From Virgibacillus proomii (GTDB lineage Bacteria; Bacillota; Bacilli; Bacillales; Amphibacillaceae), in contig NZ_FUFN01000007.1 of NCBI RefSeq assembly GCF_900162615.1, positions 64,901 to 128,900 of the forward strand: a stretch of DNA of 64,000 nucleotides, given 5' to 3'. Shown piece by piece: positions 18,274 to 27,431 of this stretch. Positions within the stretch are counted from its first letter, which is position 1. Each line of letters opens with the position of its first letter. A program made the position numbers and the translations under genes. The notes beneath the pieces are model-generated. The model saw only the letters and a list, made by a program, of their open reading frames with translations. It ran no database searches and had not been told where the DNA came from.

Positions 18274-18837
18274 ATGAGCATTAACATTAGAAAAACCGGA
18301 CTTTTTGTTTGGAATATCATTGATCCAATTTATTTCCATTTTACGCGTTTAGATTATGTTGAAAACAAATTTGGCAATCGGACAATTATGCGTGTCCGTT
18401 TAACAAAGTACAAAGGAAGAAAAGTAACGTTATCGGATGGTACAGAAATTAATAAAAATGATTTGCTTCTAAAAATTCATTTGCATAATATTAAAATATT
18501 AGGGCAAATCCAAGATTACGATAGTGAAGTTAGAAGAGCTTTAGCGATTTATAAGACTGTACAGGAATCACTCCCAGAAATCGCCCATTATATTCAAATA
18601 AAAGGGTATACGAATGAGATCAAGGGATTAATTGGTATTACAATGCTGCATAAAGGGTGTAAGAAATTAGGGTTTGAAATTTATTCTATTCATAACCGAT
18701 ACTACAAACTGTTTAAACAAGTAACTCTTTTACCTATTCATTTATTATCAAGCAATAAAATAAAGAAAAAAATACCATCCCCTATTTATTTATTCATGTC
18801 AAAGGATAGGCTATTTGAGAAATATAAGAGGGTTTAA
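18274..18837 (+). CDS. ykoP: YkoP-like protein
   Basis: 187 residues, no signal peptide. Resembles Bacillus YkoP, an uncharacterised protein found with a lipid glycosyltransferase (YkoN) and a metallophosphoesterase (YkoQ). The opening WNIIDPIYFHFTRLDYVENKFGN and the acid-base-rich core LSDGTEINKNDLLLKIHLHN are the most characteristic parts. A longer in-frame start at 18166 exists, but the gaggggt site before ATG 18274 supports this start. The neighbours on both sides (glycosyltransferase and YkoQ-like) are broken, so this may be a survivor of a decaying cluster. Function unknown. Confidence 0.72.
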   Translation: MSINIRKTGLFVWNIIDPIYFHFTRLDYVENKFGNRTIMRVRLTKYKGRKVTLSDGTEINKNDLLLKIHLHNIKILGQIQDYDSEVRRALAIYKTVQESLPEIAHYIQIKGYTNEIKGLIGITMLHKGCKKLGFEIYSIHNRYYKLFKQVTLLPIHLLSSNKIKKKIPSPIYLFMSKDRLFEKYKRV

Positions 18838-19012
18838 TGGAGCGCTAATCCCGTATTGAAAGACAGTAAGACGCCAATTTTGAGGGAATAGTCAACCTGT
18901 CCGTAGTACTTGAATCTTCAACTAATATTCTGTAGAGAAAAGTACTCTAGAATGAACTTCCACCTCAAACTCTATTATAAGATGTAGAGGAGGGGAAAAG
19001 ATAATATATTTA

Positions 19013-19815
19013 ATGATCGCAATTTTTACAGTACTAATAGGGTACATTTTATATAAAGGTTATAAGAATACACATTCGGTAGCTATCAATCATATTTAAT
19101 TAGAAAAAGATTCTCCATCAACTAATTCCACTTCCTTCGTACTTCATATTTCTGATATGCAAATTGAAAAGTTATATCATTTACACCAGAACACTTATTT
19201 ACGGATTTGAAAATCGACCAATTGATCTTATTGTCTTGACAGGGGATTTCCTCGATCGAACGAAGGCTTCCAAAGCTTGTTCCGTATTTAGAAGCTCTAA
19301 ATAAGTTGAACCCTGTTTATGGGCTCTATGTTTTTTTCGGCAATCATGAATATGTTTTGCACGATTCAAATTTTAATCAGTTAAAAGAATTATTAAATGA
19401 ACATGGATTTAAAACGATGCAAAATGTGCATGATAGTTAGAGATTGACGGAAAACGTTTAAATATCATTGGGATTGATGATTTTAGCACAAATCGTAGTA
19501 ACATAGATAAATCCCATGAGAAAATACAAAAAGGTTACATTTAGTTCTAACCCATAACCCGGATATCGTTCTCACCATACTAGACCATTATTTTGACTAC
19601 CTTTTGTCTCGCCATTTTCATGGTGTACAAATACATTGCCCTAAACCATATTACCTTGTGAAAATGGCGAAATTAGTTCGAATGACATGGTCAAAAGATT
19701 GGAGTAACACGATGGTCGACCATTTTATATAAATGATGGACTAGATCAAACAGGAGTAAACATACGAGTTGGAAGCCGTACAGAAATTACCTAGCACGAT
19801 TTTGCAACTACATGC
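19013..19815 (+). pseudogene. Metallophosphoesterase (YkoQ-like), degraded
   Basis: The remains are recognisable in shifting frames: an N-terminal membrane segment (MIAIFTVLIGYILYKGYK), then LHISDMQIEKL, DLIVLTGDFLDRT, YGLYVFFGNHEYVLH, LTHNPDIVL and finally VNIRVGSRTEIT. These are the calcineurin-like phosphoesterase motifs in the right order (D-x-H degraded to D-x-Q, GD, GNHE, H). At least three in-frame stops and several frameshifts break it. It directly follows ykoP as in Bacillus. The interval 19816-20043 holds nothing else. Confidence 0.85.
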
Positions 19816-20043
19816 CGAGGTAGAAGAGAATAACGTAAGAATTAAAAAGAAGCTACAATAGAGTTTGTGAATCATCGTTCGGATTTTTCTTTGACTATAC
19901 CACTTTTGTCCCAGTCTCTTTCATAATGTGTTTTAAATGGATGGTAACACCTGAAGAGACGTGATAAGTTACTTTCTATTTCAAAACTGCATATTTTGAT
20001 TATTATCTTCCATTACTTGCTCCTTCTACAATTCATTCGTAAA

Positions 20044-20250
20044 TTATTGATTATCTTGGTTGTCCATCATATTCTGTAATGGTTTGGTTAATTGTTGAAC
20101 GTTTTGATTATTTAGCGTGTTCGAAATAGTTTGAGGTAATTGTTGAAATGTTCCATTTTGAATTCCTCTTGTAATCCCATATATCACAGCTTCAGCAGCT
20201 CCAATTGTAAGCAGTAAAGTTATCATGCCACGGTTATTAACCGCATTCAC
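20044..20250 (-). CDS. Small membrane protein, possibly DUF3918-like
   Basis: 68 residues: one N-terminal hydrophobic helix (MITLLLTIGAAEAVIYGIT) followed by a Gln/Asn-rich tail (QQLPQTISNTLNNQNVQQL). The layout resembles small DUF3918 (YrzQ/YrzR) proteins of Bacilli, but this is a weak call. The start appears to be GTG; gaagga lies very close to it, so the start is uncertain. Isolated gene between two phosphoesterase-type genes. Confidence 0.45.
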   Translation of the reverse strand: MNAVNNRGMITLLLTIGAAEAVIYGITRGIQNGTFQQLPQTISNTLNNQNVQQLTKPLQNMMDNQDNQ

Positions 20251-20426
20251 TATCCTTCATACATTGTAATCAATTGATTCTAAGATTCCTTTTAGAATTG
20301 ATTTTAGTTTTTATAAGTCGGTTTAAAAATATTCGGTCCTATGTTTTCTATATTTTCGTATCTATATGAAGTGATTGGGTAAAATGATGAATAATTACTT
20401 TTATTCAAATGAGGAGGTGCGCTTTT

Positions 20427-21155
20427 TTGATACTTAAGGTTATGACGTATAACATTCACCATGGTGTGGGTACGGATAAACAACTGGATTTGTCAAGAAT
20501 TGCTGAAGTAATCGAAAAAAGTGATGCGGATATTATTGGCCTTAATGAAGTTGATAAACATTTTTCGAAGCGAAGCAACTATGAGGATCAAATTGGCTTT
20601 CTTGCCAATGAATTACATATGAACAAGGCTTTTTCTCCATCTGTCTCTTTAAAAACAAACGCGTCATCCTCCTCGAAAAGACAGTATGGAAATGCACTTT
20701 TATCCAGATATCCAATCATTTATCAAGAAGTTTTTCATTTTAATTTTATTTCAGGCCTTGTTGAAGGAAGATCACTTTTGGATACATCAATTCAAATAAA
20801 TAATAAGCCAATAAAGGTTTATGTTACCCATTTGAGTGTTAATCCCTATCTTTATCATCTACAAACCAGTTACATGAAGCAAGTTATTCATAAAAAGTCT
20901 CAGCCGGTAGTCATGATGGGAGATTGGAATATGAGACCTGGATCAAGAGGGTGGAGGAAAATTCATCATACATACAAGGACGTATGGTATGAAACGAATT
21001 ACAGACATGGATACACATTTCCTTCTCACCGTCCGAGATGGAGATTGGACTATATTTTTGTTAACCGAAAAATGGAGATTATCGAAGCAGAAGTCGTGAA
21101 ACATCTACCACAAGCTTCTGATCACTTACCATTAAGAGCCCAGCTTCGTATTTAA
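20427..21155 (+). CDS. Endonuclease/exonuclease/phosphatase family hydrolase
   Basis: 242-residue Mg-dependent phosphodiesterase fold (exonuclease III/sphingomyelinase/inositol phosphatase superfamily). Conserved elements in order: MTYNIHHGVG, LNEVDK (metal-binding Glu), VTHLSVN (catalytic His), MGDWNMRPGS and SDHLPL. It lacks a signal peptide. The TTG at 20427 is preceded by aggaggtg with good spacing; a nominal ATG at 20409 lies upstream of that site. Given the surrounding lipid kinases and acyltransferase relic, a role in hydrolysing a lipid head group is more likely than DNA repair, but this is inference. Confidence 0.83.
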   Translation: MILKVMTYNIHHGVGTDKQLDLSRIAEVIEKSDADIIGLNEVDKHFSKRSNYEDQIGFLANELHMNKAFSPSVSLKTNASSSSKRQYGNALLSRYPIIYQEVFHFNFISGLVEGRSLLDTSIQINNKPIKVYVTHLSVNPYLYHLQTSYMKQVIHKKSQPVVMMGDWNMRPGSRGWRKIHHTYKDVWYETNYRHGYTFPSHRPRWRLDYIFVNRKMEIIEAEVVKHLPQASDHLPLRAQLRI

Positions 21156-21238
21156 GTGTTATTTTATCAAGTTTTTCTAATTATTTTTTTCAAGTATTCC
21201 ATAATAAGAAAAAACTTCTGTTGAAAGGATAATTAAAT

Positions 21239-22708
21239 ATGACTTCAAAAGAATCACAACAAAAAAGAGTTATTCTCCTTATGATTGATACCTTGATAGA
21301 TGATTCCATTCAAGCATCTATAGAAAGAGATAAGGTTCCTGCTTTAAAATTTTTTATAGAACATGGGTATTATTACCCGAATGTTGTTTGTCCTTTTCCT
21401 ACGATGTCTGTGAACGTTGACAGTACACTGTTAACAGGCGTATATTGTGATAAACATAAAGTTCCAGGATTAGTTTGGTTTAATAAAAAAGAAAACAGAA
21501 TTGTGAATTATGGCAGCAGCAGTAAAGAAATGTTTAAACTTGGAATCAGGCAAATCGTTTTAGATACGTTTTATAATTTAAATCACGAACATTTAAACAG
21601 AGAAAAACTCACTATTCATGAGTCATTAAAAGAGAAGGGATATCAAACGGCATCTATAAATACACTATTATACAGAGGAAGTACGAAACACAAATTGAAA
21701 ATTCCATTCGTTTTATCTTACTTAACAGTTATGGCTAAAGAATTAACTACAAATGTACCTGATATTTTTTCATATGGATTACTTGCTAAACGAACTTCCT
21801 TAGCTAAGAATTTGTTTGCTCTAAAAAAGTACGGGTTTAACGACAAGTTTTCCGTGAATGAATTGAATCACCTTATTAGTAATGATAATCTACCGCCTTT
21901 TACCCTTGTTTATCTTCCCGATTTTGATCAACGTGTACATAAAAATGGAAGAACAGATATAAAAGGACTTCAGAAAGTCGACAAACAATTACAGCGAATT
22001 TTAAATAAGTTTGATTCGTGGGAGGAGGCACTTGAAAATAATATTTGGATTATCCTTGGTGATAATGGCCAAGCAACGATGAAGAAAAATCGGAAAAAAG
22101 CTTTAATTCATTTACATGAGCTATTAGCAGATTATCAAATTGTGAAGTTGAAAAGAGGTGTCACCTCTGAAGATGATATTGTACTTGGGGTTAATGAAAG
22201 AATGACTTATATATATTCTCTTCAACCAGAAAAGGTTCCTTTAGCAGACATTGTAAGCCGATTGAAGCAAGATAAACGAATAGACGTCATTGCCTTTCAA
22301 AACGGGGAAAAAATAACTGTTTTGTCAGGATTATGTGATGGAGAACTTCATTTTCATCCGGATGGAGATCTTACGGATGATTATGGACAATCCTGGTTTA
22401 TTGAGGGAAATTATGAGTTATTAAATATAGAAATTCGCAATAAAAAACTCATCTATAAGGATTATCCAGATCCGTTAGCAAGATTGTATGCTTCCCTTCA
22501 TTCACATGATGGGGATTATATCGTGGCTAGCGCAAAACCTGGCTATGAATTTAAAGGGGAGGGTTCTCCGACTCACGTTGGCGGTGCTAGTCACGGAGGA
22601 TTGCATAAACAGGATTCACTCGTTTCCATCATTATCTGCGGAACAAATTCCACCCCTAAATATTTGCGAACGGTAGATTTGAAAGAATGGATTGAGTCAT
22701 TAGTTTAG
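21239..22708 (+). CDS. Alkaline phosphatase superfamily protein (type I phosphodiesterase)
   Basis: 489 residues with the metal-site pattern of nucleotide pyrophosphatase/phosphodiesterases: D near the N-terminus (LLMIDTL), the PTMS nucleophile region, D-x-D..H (LPDFDQRVHKNG), GDNG, and a final His cluster (THVGGASHGGLHKQ). It lacks a signal peptide, so it is probably cytoplasmic or associated with the inner membrane face. It follows the EEP hydrolase gene in the same direction and is convergent with the lipid kinase, whose stop directly abuts this one (22708/22709). A second, broken homologue lies at 25210-25738. Confidence 0.83.
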   Translation: MTSKESQQKRVILLMIDTLIDDSIQASIERDKVPALKFFIEHGYYYPNVVCPFPTMSVNVDSTLLTGVYCDKHKVPGLVWFNKKENRIVNYGSSSKEMFKLGIRQIVLDTFYNLNHEHLNREKLTIHESLKEKGYQTASINTLLYRGSTKHKLKIPFVLSYLTVMAKELTTNVPDIFSYGLLAKRTSLAKNLFALKKYGFNDKFSVNELNHLISNDNLPPFTLVYLPDFDQRVHKNGRTDIKGLQKVDKQLQRILNKFDSWEEALENNIWIILGDNGQATMKKNRKKALIHLHELLADYQIVKLKRGVTSEDDIVLGVNERMTYIYSLQPEKVPLADIVSRLKQDKRIDVIAFQNGEKITVLSGLCDGELHFHPDGDLTDDYGQSWFIEGNYELLNIEIRNKKLIYKDYPDPLARLYASLHSHDGDYIVASAKPGYEFKGEGSPTHVGGASHGGLHKQDSLVSIIICGTNSTPKYLRTVDLKEWIESLV

Positions 22709-23605
22709 CTATAAAACAAATAGAGTAGATGGAGATATCATAATTTTAAAAGGAGTTTCCCCTATGATTTCTCCATCTCCATGTGCTGTCATCGGTGGAT
22801 TAGACATTATTTTTAACTGTTTTGCTTTTAGTATGGTAACAGATGGATGAGTTACGTGTTTTCCTTTGAAAACAGAAGGAAATATCCGTAAAAGCTGCCA
22901 TCTTGATATTTCTTTCACAATACAAATATCAAAAAGCTGATCGTCATTTTTTGCGTTAGGGCAAATCATCATTCCTCCTGCGTAAAATGGTGAATTTGCA
23001 ATGGCGATTAACCATACATTTTGATGTTTAGCAAGCTTTTGATCAATCTCCAAGTCGATATTTGTCGGCTTATAGTAAAATAAAACCTTCAGTACATTAA
23101 CGATATAGGAGATACTGCCCATTCCCGCTAAATTCAGGATTTTTTTGTTTTGAGATTGATTGGTCTGCTGGGCTACTTGTCCATCAAAACCAATACCTAC
23201 AATTGTAGCAAAGAACTTATTGTTAATATTACCAACATCGATGATTTTTTGTTCCCCTTTTAGGACTCTTTCCAATGCTCTTTCATATTGGAGTGGGATA
23301 CCCATTCCTCGGCAAAAATCATTTCCTGAACCTGCAGGAATAATTCCCAGTGGGATCTTAGAACCTACTAGTCCATTAATGATTTCATGTACCGTGCCAT
23401 CCCCGCCAACTGCAATAATCGCTTTTACATCTTTTTTTTGTATGATTTCCTTTACTAATTCTGTTGCATGATGTGGACGTTCCGTAATAAATACATCAAA
23501 ATCAATTTGGTTTTCTTGAAGTAAATTTTTGATTCGATACCAAATTTTTAAGGCCCTGCCACTTCCTGAAAGTTTATTCACAATAAAGTAATACAATTTC
23601 ATCAC
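22709..23605 (-). CDS. Diacylglycerol kinase family lipid kinase (1)
   Basis: 298-residue DagK/YegS/BmrU-type lipid kinase with the nucleotide-binding loop GGDGTVHEIINGL and the GSGNDFCRG motif. It would phosphorylate diacylglycerol or a related lipid using ATP. The first codons are GTG then ATG (23605/23602); the choice is uncertain because the ribosome binding site is weak. Next upstream on this strand is a second kinase of the same family (65-bp gap), so the two may be one operon with the upstream acyltransferase relic. Confidence 0.88.
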   Translation of the reverse strand: MMKLYYFIVNKLSGSGRALKIWYRIKNLLQENQIDFDVFITERPHHATELVKEIIQKKDVKAIIAVGGDGTVHEIINGLVGSKIPLGIIPAGSGNDFCRGMGIPLQYERALERVLKGEQKIIDVGNINNKFFATIVGIGFDGQVAQQTNQSQNKKILNLAGMGSISYIVNVLKVLFYYKPTNIDLEIDQKLAKHQNVWLIAIANSPFYAGGMMICPNAKNDDQLFDICIVKEISRWQLLRIFPSVFKGKHVTHPSVTILKAKQLKIMSNPPMTAHGDGEIIGETPFKIMISPSTLFVL

Positions 23606-23669
23606 CTATTTTAGTAATTTTTAACAAATATATCCTTTATTTTTCATAAATATACTAATCTTCTTTGAG

Positions 23670-24569
23670 TTATTCTTTATCTGGTATGAATACATGAAGA
23701 TAATTTGGAAGAACCTCAAATTCCGTACTGTATACATCCACTTGATCTCCATCCAGATTTACAAATAAGTTATCAGGAATGGAGAAAGATGCTGAATGAA
23801 CCTTGTAATAATCTAAAGGTGCAACGGTTTCGGTAAGATGAAGCATTTTAGCGAGTAAGGCAAAAAGTAGTTTCAATCGATTCGTATTTTTGCATGTAAA
23901 AAGGTGGAAATAACCGTCATTAGCGTGTGTTGTCGTATTGATAATTCGTTCTAAAGGTCCAACAGAATTTCCGTTCATAATTAAAAAAATAGAAAGATCC
24001 GACAGTTCCACGTGAGGAGAAACACGGATTGAAATTTCTCCAGGTGGTTTTGTCAGCAGTAATGTTTTTATAAAGTAAATACTATAAGCTAACTCACCAA
24101 AGTAGGATTTAAGTAAAGGTGAAGTTTTATATGTAATATCTGTTAGCCAACCGGCTGCTGCAATGTTAGCAAAATATTGATTGCCAAACTTTCCGATATC
24201 AATACTTTTGGTTTTCCCTTTTTCGATAACGGATACGGATTCTTCGATGTTAGAAGGAATACCAATGAATTTTGCAAATTCATTACTTGTCCCAAATGGG
24301 AATATCCCGACAGTCGGTCTATATTCCTGTTCCGCTAAATGCTGTAGTGTATCGTTAATCGTACCGTCTCCACCGGCAATAAAGATCGCATCCCAATTGT
24401 TTTCACATGCTTCTCGAATGGCATTTCCATTTTGTTTCATTTCGATAGAAGAGTGAACAGTAATTTCATAGCCTATATCATTCAGTTTTTTTATTAGCAT
24501 ATCGGTATATTTATGATTCTTCTTCTTACCCGAAACGGGATTGTAAATCATTAATGCTTGTTTATTCAA
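23670..24569 (-). CDS. Diacylglycerol kinase family lipid kinase (2)
   Basis: 299 residues: NP-x-SG start (IYNPVSGKKK), ATP loop GGDGTINDTLQHL and GTSNEFAKF (the GS/TxNDF-type motif with Glu for Asp). I chose TTG 24569 (LNKQALMIYNPVSG), which sits behind agaggtg and matches the usual start of the family; an in-frame TTG at 24608 with its own aggag would add 13 residues. Only moderately similar to the adjacent kinase, so probably an old duplication with a different lipid substrate. Confidence 0.86.
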   Translation of the reverse strand: MNKQALMIYNPVSGKKKNHKYTDMLIKKLNDIGYEITVHSSIEMKQNGNAIREACENNWDAIFIAGGDGTINDTLQHLAEQEYRPTVGIFPFGTSNEFAKFIGIPSNIEESVSVIEKGKTKSIDIGKFGNQYFANIAAAGWLTDITYKTSPLLKSYFGELAYSIYFIKTLLLTKPPGEISIRVSPHVELSDLSIFLIMNGNSVGPLERIINTTTHANDGYFHLFTCKNTNRLKLLFALLAKMLHLTETVAPLDYYKVHSASFSIPDNLFVNLDGDQVDVYSTEFEVLPNYLHVFIPDKE

Positions 24570-24696
24570 CGTAACACCTCTTTTTACTATGACTCTAAAC
24601 TGTTTCAAGTTCCCTGCTCCTGTTCATAATCAACGAAGAGAGATAGAGCCGATGTATTTAATTCATTTACATTTATACCTAGTCCTATTATTATTT

Positions 24697-25157
24697 TTAT
24701 TGGTGTTTGATATCCTTTTCAAATCCTAACGATACAACAGGTAGTATAGAGACACTGGATTTACATGCGAAAAATGCAACTCCTTTTTTAGGTTTAATTA
24801 TTTCTCCATTCCTGCAACCATCTTTCTTCTGAAAAAAATTTCTAATTATTTCTCCGCTATCAATCACCTTTAGAGCTCTACGAACAGGACGTATAACAAT
24901 CCCTCTTTGTCGGTTAACCGGAATAGCATGGACTGCAGAAAAGAAAAATACCCCTATTTGCGAAATATTTTGCTTTTGCCATAAAATGAATTTTTCTTTT
25001 AAGAATACATGGGAGGAATAGGGAATCATAATGCTTATATGGTTAGCGGCTACAATAAACACTTTAAATCCAGGATATTTTGCTTGCTAATAACTTCAAC
25101 CCGGAAATTTGAATGAATAAATAATTTTGCGATTGGTTTTAATATTGCATATAACAT
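24697..25157 (-). pseudogene. 1-acyl-glycerol-3-phosphate acyltransferase (PlsC), degraded
   Basis: Begins at 25157 (MLYAILKPIAKLFIHSNFRVEVI) behind aaaggtg, then is frameshifted near 25070 into the frame starting FIVAANHISIMIP. The catalytic motif NHxSxxD has lost its Asp (HISIMI) and the FPEGTRS block reads FFQKKDGC. The later GEIIKPKKGVAFFACKS is still recognisable. Frameshift plus loss of both catalytic motifs make it inactive. It belonged with the two lipid kinases on the same strand. Confidence 0.82.
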
Positions 25158-25209
25158 TTTATAGATACTCACCTTTAGCTTTTTGTTTGTAAAATAAAAT
25201 TTGAATTTT

Positions 25210-25738
25210 TTAATGACTTGTTAGTTCTAGTATCCATTCTTTAAAATCTACAATACGTTGATGTTTAGGAGTTTTTTTGGTCCCAGTGATAATCATTGGT
25301 GTAAGTGAGTCATCTTATGTAGAGAAACGTGTCCGCTACCTTCAAGATGGGTAGGGAAATGTTCTCCAATGAATTCATACCCAGTTTTGTATCGACAATA
25401 AGATATCAACCTTGATAAGAATGAAGAGCACCGTATAATCTTGCAAGTGCGTCAGGATAATTACCATATTCAATTCTGTTTTGGTCGTTAATAGAAAGAT
25501 CCATTACGGAAAGTCTCCAGTTACTTCCCAATTCTGTTGGTATTGATCTGTATATTTTCCATTCAGTTGAAATGTTAGGTTGCTATCTGATTCTCAGCTA
25601 AAACATGATTTCTACTATTGTCTTTCCAGGCTATAAAACCAACTCTAGGATCTACGTGGGCGTAGAAAAACCATACCAGTTAATCACGGCTAAAATCAGA
25701 TCTAAACCTATAAGCATTATAACCAATTTTTTCATCAT
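25210..25738 (-). pseudogene. Second alkaline-phosphatase-family gene, C-terminal relic
   Basis: Across shifting frames one can read YPDALARLYGALHS, YLIVDTKLG, a shifted EFIGEHFPTHLEGSG and EWILELTSH, aligned with the C-terminus of the intact protein at 21239-22708 (YPDPLARLYASLHS, YIVASAKPG, EWIESL). Upstream lies VDPRVGFIAWKDNSRNHV. Several stops and frameshifts occur. The region starts with MMKKLVIMLIGLDLIL, which looks like a secretion signal. It is a decayed paralogue. Confidence 0.78.
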
Positions 25739-25937
25739 ACAACTATCAACCTTTTAGGAGATTTTCTATCGTTCAAATCTCTAATAGTATGGTTAATAAT
25801 TGTACTTTTATTTATCGACTTACAGAAACTTAAATTACATGTATATAAAAAATCGTTTTTGTGCAAATTATTGAAGATTGGACTAAAAACTAAAACATCT
25901 ATGTAAATATATTCTTATAAGAAGGAGTCTTTAATAA

Positions 25938-26081
25938 ATGATTCAATTTGTTAAGGGTATTGCTGCAAACGTACATCAATTGATTAAGGCGTTAATTGAA
26001 TTTGATTATGATGAGGCTTTGAAAGAAATGGAAGAGAAAAGTATTAATCAAGAAAATCCTTATTTAAATGATGATAAGTAA
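25938..26081 (+). CDS. Small ORF, 47 residues, unknown
   Basis: Starts MIQFVKGIAANVHQLIKALI and continues with an acidic tail rich in Glu, Asp and Asn. The aaggag ribosome binding site 10 bp before the ATG and the upstream A/T-rich promoter-like DNA support translation. The N-terminal 20 residues could form an amphipathic helix. It precedes the dehydrogenase/aldolase operon by 92 bp. I do not recognise a family. Confidence 0.5.
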   Translation: MIQFVKGIAANVHQLIKALIEFDYDEALKEMEEKSINQENPYLNDDK

Positions 26082-26173
26082 TGATTTCCACTTTATAGTC
26101 AAATCTTAATTAATTAGAAGTTCATTTGGAAAACATACTGTTATTTAGTTGGTAAATGAACGAGGTGATATGG

Positions 26174-27397
26174 TTGAAAGAGTTGAAATTCGATTATACG
26201 TTACCACGCTATGCTTTTAGTAAAGTAGCAGGAAAATTCATGCTTTCCCAATATTGGAATTCAAAGTTTTCATGTTTACGATTTGGTGAAGGACCAGAAC
26301 CAAAGCTTCCGAATGAAAACTGGGTAAAGGTGAAAGTGAAGCTTGGAGGTATTTGTGGGAGTGATCTTAATCTCATCTTTCTACATGATAGCCCGGCAAT
26401 TTCATCGTTTGCTTCGTTCCCGTTTACCATTGGTCATGAAATTGTTGGTGAAATTACAGAACTCGGTGCTCAAGTAAAGCAACTGAATATGAAGGAACGG
26501 GTTGTTATTGATCCCATTCTTTCATGTGAACCAAGAGGGTATTCTAACCCTTGTCCGGCATGTCGTAAAGGGAATTTCAGTTTATGTGTGCATAAAGCAG
26601 AGGGAAATATAGCACCAGGTTTATTAATTGGTTCCTGCAGGGACACAGGTGGTGGATGGAGTTCCTATGTCGTTGCTCATAGGAGCCAGGTATTTAAACT
26701 CCCTGATGAAGTAGATGATTTAAATGGCGTCATGGTTGAACCTTTTAGCTGTGCCTTACATAGTGTTTTACAAAATCCTCCAAATAAAAAAGATACTGTT
26801 CTTGTGATCGGAGGAGGCGTGATTGGAATATGTGTAATCGCAGCTATCCGTTCACTAAATATAGATTGTAAAATTATTGCTTTGGTTAAACATGATATTC
26901 AAGCGGAGTTTGCTTCTAAATATGGGGCAGATGAAATTATTTTCTTACGTAAATCATTGTATACCAAGAATTTAGCTGAATCCCTTAGTGGAAAGGTGTT
27001 AAAGCCAATATTTGGTCCAGAAGTAATACAAGGTGGGGCTGATATTGTTTATGAATGTGTTGGAAGAAAGCAAAGTATCAATGATGGACTCCGTTTTTCG
27101 AGAAGTGGTGGAAAAGTTGTACTTGTAGGGCTTGCTGGAATTATTGATGGTATTGATTGGTCGATGGTATGGCTTAATGAGTTGGAAATCAAAGGAAGCT
27201 TTGCTTATAGTACAGAGGATTATCAGGGAAAGAGACTAAGAACGTTTGATATTGCAATCGGGTTAATGCGTCAAGGAAAGGTTGATCTTTCTTCATTAAT
27301 TACACATCAATTCTCTCTTGAGGATTTTAAAACTGCTTTACATACAGCTGCAAATAAAAAAACTCGTGCAGCAATGAAAGTGGTATTTGAACCATAA
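26174..27397 (+). CDS. Zinc-dependent medium-chain alcohol dehydrogenase
   Basis: 407 residues. The catalytic zinc site is visible (GGICGSDL and GHEIVGE), as is a cysteine-rich structural zinc loop (CEPRGYSNPCPACRKGNFSLC region, four Cys), then the Rossmann NAD loop VIGGGVIGICVI. It oxidises an alcohol or polyol; the substrate is not evident. An upstream ATG at 26156 is in frame, but gaggtg lies just before the TTG at 26174, which I prefer. It forms an operon with the class II aldolase-like gene 34 bp downstream. Confidence 0.83.
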   Translation: MKELKFDYTLPRYAFSKVAGKFMLSQYWNSKFSCLRFGEGPEPKLPNENWVKVKVKLGGICGSDLNLIFLHDSPAISSFASFPFTIGHEIVGEITELGAQVKQLNMKERVVIDPILSCEPRGYSNPCPACRKGNFSLCVHKAEGNIAPGLLIGSCRDTGGGWSSYVVAHRSQVFKLPDEVDDLNGVMVEPFSCALHSVLQNPPNKKDTVLVIGGGVIGICVIAAIRSLNIDCKIIALVKHDIQAEFASKYGADEIIFLRKSLYTKNLAESLSGKVLKPIFGPEVIQGGADIVYECVGRKQSINDGLRFSRSGGKVVLVGLAGIIDGIDWSMVWLNELEIKGSFAYSTEDYQGKRLRTFDIAIGLMRQGKVDLSSLITHQFSLEDFKTALHTAANKKTRAAMKVVFEP

Positions 27398-27431
27398 CAT
27401 AAACACAATGACAGAATAAGGAGGAATAAAA

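Noticed and set aside
24001..24030. parS-like motif (TTCCACGTGAGG) within the lipid kinase gene
   Set aside because: Right half does not match the parS consensus.
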